The notes beneath the pieces are model-generated. The model ran no database searches. It had not been told where the DNA came from and saw only the letters and a list, made by a program, of their open reading frames with translations. The translations under genes and the position numbers were made by a program. This document shows, one piece after another, positions 39,770 through 64,000 of a stretch of DNA of 64,000 bases; position 1 is the stretch's first letter; every line of letters begins with the position of its first letter. Source of the DNA: Odontesthes bonariensis (taxonomy: Eukaryota; Chordata; Actinopteri; Atheriniformes; Atherinopsidae); NCBI RefSeq assembly GCF_027942865.1, contig NC_134526.1:6451284-6515283 (forward strand), written 5' to 3'.

Positions 39770-40800
39770 CCAGTGCTTAAAGAAGAATATCCTTTAGAGT
39801 CATTGTATCCATCCCTTTGGTGTTAAAAAAGATCTATAAAAAGGTAAAAGTATTTACAAAGGATAAATCTAATTAGTCTAGAATAAAATCAGCCTTCGTT
39901 TGATGGGACACTTCCCGAAGATCCAAGATCGATTGAGAAATCTGCTCAGTTTTATGGTGTTTATGGTGCACAAACGCTCTTTTTCACGGTGTCTCAGACT
40001 CTGGTGAGCGCGGTTGTTACGCCCGTCCCAGAGCCCACAAACGATGAACTCTTCCTGCACATGTATGAGCTGAGGAGACGTGTTTCCAGGCTGACAATCT
40101 GCCGTTCACACTTGCTTCTGTGCACTCGTGCTACTAACACGATGGGATATGAAGTTACAGCCATGCTCCTTCTAAATGTGGCACACTGTGGTTGCCATGT
40201 GTTTCCACCTGCCTGCGATGTTCACACACACAGAAGGGTAACACACCCCGGACACAGTCATGTGTTAACTCGTAATCAAAGCAGACAAGTTCCCCAAAGG
40301 TGGCTGAACAGCTCTGTGTGGTTTGTTCCCACCATGCTCACTGGGTTGCATGTATTTAATGTGGTCTACATCATTTGTGTTTTACATTTAAACCAAGTTA
40401 GCTTTACTCATAAAATCCAATGCATAAGACTTTGTAAAACAAACACACTGCTGTGTGTATTTGGAAGTATCATATTTACTTTACTTTGATATATTTGACA
40501 AAAAAAGGCAGCCAGACTTTGAGCTGGGATCAGATTTTGCCAGATTATCAGCTTGTTGAATAGATCTTTAGTTCCATCTTCTCTTTTCTTATAGATTTTA
40601 TACGAGAATATGATCCCCCGTGTAAAATATTGAGCCAATCTTTAGATGGAAAGAGTGAAGTTACATGTTGCTGAGATTTCTCTACACCTGCATCCATCCG
40701 TCCACTTTCTATACCCACTTAATCCAATTCAGGCGGGTGGAGCCTCTCTGGAGCCCAGCTGCCATTGAGCTGCATCGACTGTATATTTTTTGATAGACAA
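39770..40800. other. intergenic, nothing recognised
   Basis: A 166-codon open frame at 39989-40489 on the plus strand has no domain, low-complexity or splice support and is treated as chance. 40680-40790 resembles the common fish 'tccatccgtccactttctat' dispersed repeat. Confidence 0.4.
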
Positions 40801-40804
40801 TACT

Positions 40805-41300
40805 TTAAAGGGATAGTTCGCCTCTTTTGACATGAAGCTGTATGACATCCCATACTAGCAATATCGTTTATGAACATTTTCTTACCCCCTCACAATCGCT
40901 TGGCCCTATTTTCTCTCCCTTCGTATCACTGCCTTCTGTGCAGACCGAAGTGCAGACCGAGCAGCAAACACCGTAACAGGCGCGGCTGTCGGCAGGCGGC
41001 AGCAGGCAGTGATACGAAGGGAGAGAAAATAGGGCCAAGCGATTGTGAGGTCTGACTTTTTCTGGAGAACGATTTTGTGATGCAAATGTATTACTCTTTT
41101 GAACGCATATTGTTTTGAGAAGCAAAACACTTTATTTTTTAAACCCCAGCCAACTAGCCGGACTACCTTTGTCAACGCCAAAACGAGGCTGGAACTCGGC
41201 TCACAGGACGCAGCAGGGGGTAAGAAGATGTTCATAAATGATGTTGCTGATATGGGATGTCATACAGCTTCATGTCAAAAGAGGCGAACTATCCCTTTAA
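40805..41300. mobile_element. TTAA foldback element, copy F
   Basis: TTAA flanks at 40805-40808 and 41297-41300. The left arm has lost about 170 bp after cttaccccct; the right arm is complete. It lies upstream of the myosin gene. Confidence 0.85.
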
Positions 41301-41351
41301 TGTTCCCATCAAATGGCTAAGATGGTGCTATCCGCCTCTACATATTCACTG

Positions 41352-41981
41352 TGGCTGTGTTCGAAACCGCATACTTCTCCTACTACTCCCACTACTCCTA
41401 CTAACTTTAACTTTTTTTAAGTTCCCGGATGCATACTAGATTCTCCGAAATGTTGGGTATGCATCATGAGGTTACTACTCATACTCAAACTACCCAAGAT
41501 GCAACGTAACGTGACGTCGCCGATCGTCATTTCCTGTCAAAACGGCAGTTTCAAGCTAGCTACAACAAGGGTAGGTTCACTTCCTGTTTTCAAAACAAAA
41601 GCACCAATTGTATCGTAATGGCTTTCCCTATGATAAAAGGCAACGGGTATTTTATTTTGTTAAAATAACCGGAAGTGCGTTGCTCACTGCGGCTAGCTTT
41701 AGTAGCGCCGAATTCGTGGGAACAAAATTGTAAATAGCCGGTATTTTGTCAGGTTTTCAACACGTTGGGGATCTAAACGACTACTTTCTCTCCTGAAAAT
41801 GTTTCAAATGTTGCTAAAGTTTACAGAGTTTAGAGCTTAAGCGAAATCAGCTTCAGGCCGGCTGATTTCGGCTCGGGCAGGAGCGAAATGCATTGTGGGT
41901 AAACGCTCTGCATACTGTCTGATCGATGAGTATGCAGTATGCAAGTATGTAGTATGTAGTAGGCGGTTTCGAACACAGCCA
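41352..41981. mobile_element. MITE with tgtgttcgaaaccgc termini
   Basis: The termini TGGCTGTGTTCGAAACCGC and its exact inverse lie 630 bp apart. Subterminal sequence is rich in short 'catact/agtatg' motifs in opposite orientations. There is no transposase. A clear target duplication was not seen, so the superfamily is open. Confidence 0.75.
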
Positions 41982-42841
41982 GTTTCTTTGCAAAGGAGGC
42001 TCGTTAAAGGCAACGCTGCTCTGATTGGTCAGGTCCGGTGGCCTGATTAGACCCCGCCCACCATTCTGAATGAGCTCAGCTGAAATTTGAAATTCAAAAA
42101 GATGTGCTTAATTGGATTCAAAATGAATACACATCCCAAGCGCAGGACAATTCATAACGATTTTAAAAACAGTTTTTGCAGGAAATGCCATCATAAATAT
42201 CTACTAAATACATGGAACCACCGGCGGTGATGCAGTGTATTTTCTTCAAGATGTGTTGTTTACGTTCAGCCGACACGTGTCCGACTTTGAGCCTGTTAAT
42301 CTCGCCAAGGTGCCTTGGAGGTGAACGAGCAGGTGGTCGACAAGACCAGGAAGAACACGAAGGGCATGTTGCATCACTGTTTATGTTTGGTTATCGGTCA
42401 TCAACGCACACGGTGACTCGTTCTCTCACTAGATCCCTCACCAAACCAACACATAGCTGCTCTTGGTGTATTAAATGTGAGCCCGTGCTCGGCTCAACAG
42501 TCGACATGAACGTGAAGCTGCCGGGCGGGGACACTTCTTGACAGTGAGGAAGGCATGTAAAAATAGTGCTTGAGGATCATCGCCTGTTGCTGCTGACATG
42601 TTCTTATTACCACCCCAAAGATCCTGTGTCATATCTAAGAGTCGGACCGGGATCGATAACGAAGCTTGATTTGACATTTGAACAGAGTGACTTTGCCAAG
42701 TTTGGAGCATCCGGCTTGCTCCAGCAGCACTTCCATCTTGATAAAAGGAGTCTCGGCCTTTCTGCTGGTGCACACTTAAAGATCTGTCGTCCGGTCTACC
42801 GAGGGGCCTGCGAGCTGCTTTTTACTGTGTTTCACCTGCAG
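41982..42841 (+). promoter_or_regulatory. presumed myosin promoter and first intron region
   Basis: The myosin gene must start in or near this stretch because a noncoding exon is predicted at 42842. No TATA box or MEF2 or E-box cluster could be assigned with confidence. Open frames here have no family resemblance. Confidence 0.3.
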
Positions 42842-42886
42842 AGCCGTGTATCCTTTGATTCAGCTCACCTGGGTTCTGCAGACCCG
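42842..42886 (+). other. predicted 5' UTR exon of myosin gene
   Basis: It is preceded by a good acceptor (tactgtgtttcacctgcag) and followed by a consensus donor (CCG|GTAAGT). A 77-bp intron then leads to the first coding exon, which begins at 42964 after tttttttctcaag. Vertebrate muscle myosin genes commonly have short noncoding exons just before the ATG exon. Confidence 0.5.
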
Positions 42887-42971
42887 GTAAGTTAGATATT
42901 TAGATATAAATTTAAAGTATTCTCCCTTTTGTCTGTGCTGTTTTTATGTTTTTTTTTCTCAAGATATCGAG

Positions 42972-63085
<20,114 letters not shown>

Positions 63086-63462
63086 GTACTGCCATATGTT
63101 ACCTTACCGCAAAATATGGGAGCAACGTAATGCCAGCGTACAGCTGGGTTTGGAAAATTCCTTAAACATTAATGTGGCACTTTGAAAGAAAGTAAGAAAG
63201 AGACAACCCTCAGATCTGTGCAGAGCAATAACCAAACACGGACACATTCACACTTTAAAATCATTGTTCTTCTGTGCTTGACTTTTCATCCATATGCAGT
63301 TAAATATAATATAATATAATATAATATAATATAATATAATATAATGTAATGTAATGTAACGGAGGACGACGAAGGATAAATATATGAATAGAATAGGGTT
63401 AATTGTTATATTGTAATTTAATTAGTATATGGTATATATTTATTTATGGGGATAGTTTTATT

Positions 63463-63524
<62 letters not shown>

Positions 63525-64000
63525 TATTTATATTTACAAGGATATGTGTGTAGTATATATTTATTTTTGTGATAATATATTTATTTAGACATTTAGGAAG
63601 TGTATATATGGCATATATTTATACAGGTGTATTGTAGTTAGGATATTTACAAACTGAAGAGTAGTTAAAAAGGGGTGGCAAACTAAAAAAGTATTGTACT
63701 TCTTCCCATTCCTTTTTCGAACAATGTGTGGTGTTTTGTTAAGTATTAGCACTTTATGTGATTTAATTTTTTTATTTTTTTTATATTTCTCTTTTTCTTT
63801 CTTTTGTAAGTACAAATAGTTACATACATTTTCTTTTTTATACATGTTCGAAAATAAAAATCTATCAATCAAAAAATCTATCTATAATATAATATAATAT
63901 AATATAATATAATATAATATAATATAATATGCAGAAACTGTGTTGAAGGGCCGACATGCAGATCTTTTTGAAACAACGACACACATCACTCTGCGTTTTT
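63086..64000. repeat. myosin intron 34 with microsatellites
   Basis: Holds (ATAAT)n at 63302-63350, a long (TA)n at 63468-63522 and another (ATAAT)n at 63876-63930. No coding exon is recognised up to the right edge; the next rod exon must lie beyond it. Confidence 0.8.

Noticed and set aside
39989..40489. 166-codon plus-strand frame upstream of the myosin gene
   Set aside because: No recognisable domain, no splice support and average intergenic composition.
42566..42895. 109-codon frame just upstream of the myosin ATG
   Set aside because: It overlaps a well-formed 5' UTR exon (42842-42886) with its own acceptor and donor; it is not homologous to any myosin N-terminus.

Overview
This window is nuclear DNA from a teleost fish. 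The genes have short exons with GT-AG introns and vertebrate-type proteins. They are buried in fish-style repeats: Tc1/mariner, hAT and TTAA foldback elements, tRNA-derived SINEs, a CR1/L2-like LINE and minisatellites. Species cannot be decided from sequence alone; the repeat mix looks percomorph-like, which is an inference.

Layout, left to right. (1) 1-11869: the 5' part of map2k4 (MKK4) on the minus strand. Seven exons run from the start codon at 11869 to the kinase activation segment at 3733; the last exons lie off the left edge. (2) 14691-16687: tmem220, plus strand, complete, 6 exons. (3) 17225-21990: sco1, plus strand, complete, 7 exons, with the copper-binding CxxxC and distal His. (4) 22-33 kb: mostly intergenic, with a small unrecognised minus-strand coding candidate (23541-24119), a 2.7-kb minisatellite of 21/22-bp units (24268-27008) and many transposon remnants. 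(5) 33553-35720: a decayed myosin heavy-chain tail (pseudogene). (6) 38741-39533: a second minisatellite (31-bp unit). (7) 42842 to the right edge: a sarcomeric, fast-type myosin heavy chain gene. Its 32 coding exons (1660 codons, in frame throughout) cover the whole motor, the lever and most of the rod; the last rod exons are beyond the window.

The order and common orientation tmem220 > sco1 > myosin heavy chain match the mammalian 17p block TMEM220-SCO1-MYH3, so this is an old syntenic segment. The genes do not form one pathway: MKK4 is a stress-MAPK kinase, SCO1 is a mitochondrial copper chaperone for cytochrome c oxidase, TMEM220 is an uncharacterised membrane protein, and the myosin is a muscle motor.

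The unusual content is mostly mobile-element structure. One near-palindromic TTAA-flanked element occurs eight times, and six copies sit in introns, several within tens of bases of splice sites. A 28-bp minisatellite has grown inside a TA-flanked element in a myosin intron. The intact myosin gene has a GC-AG intron and a dead tandem neighbour. I found no convincing new multi-gene system.
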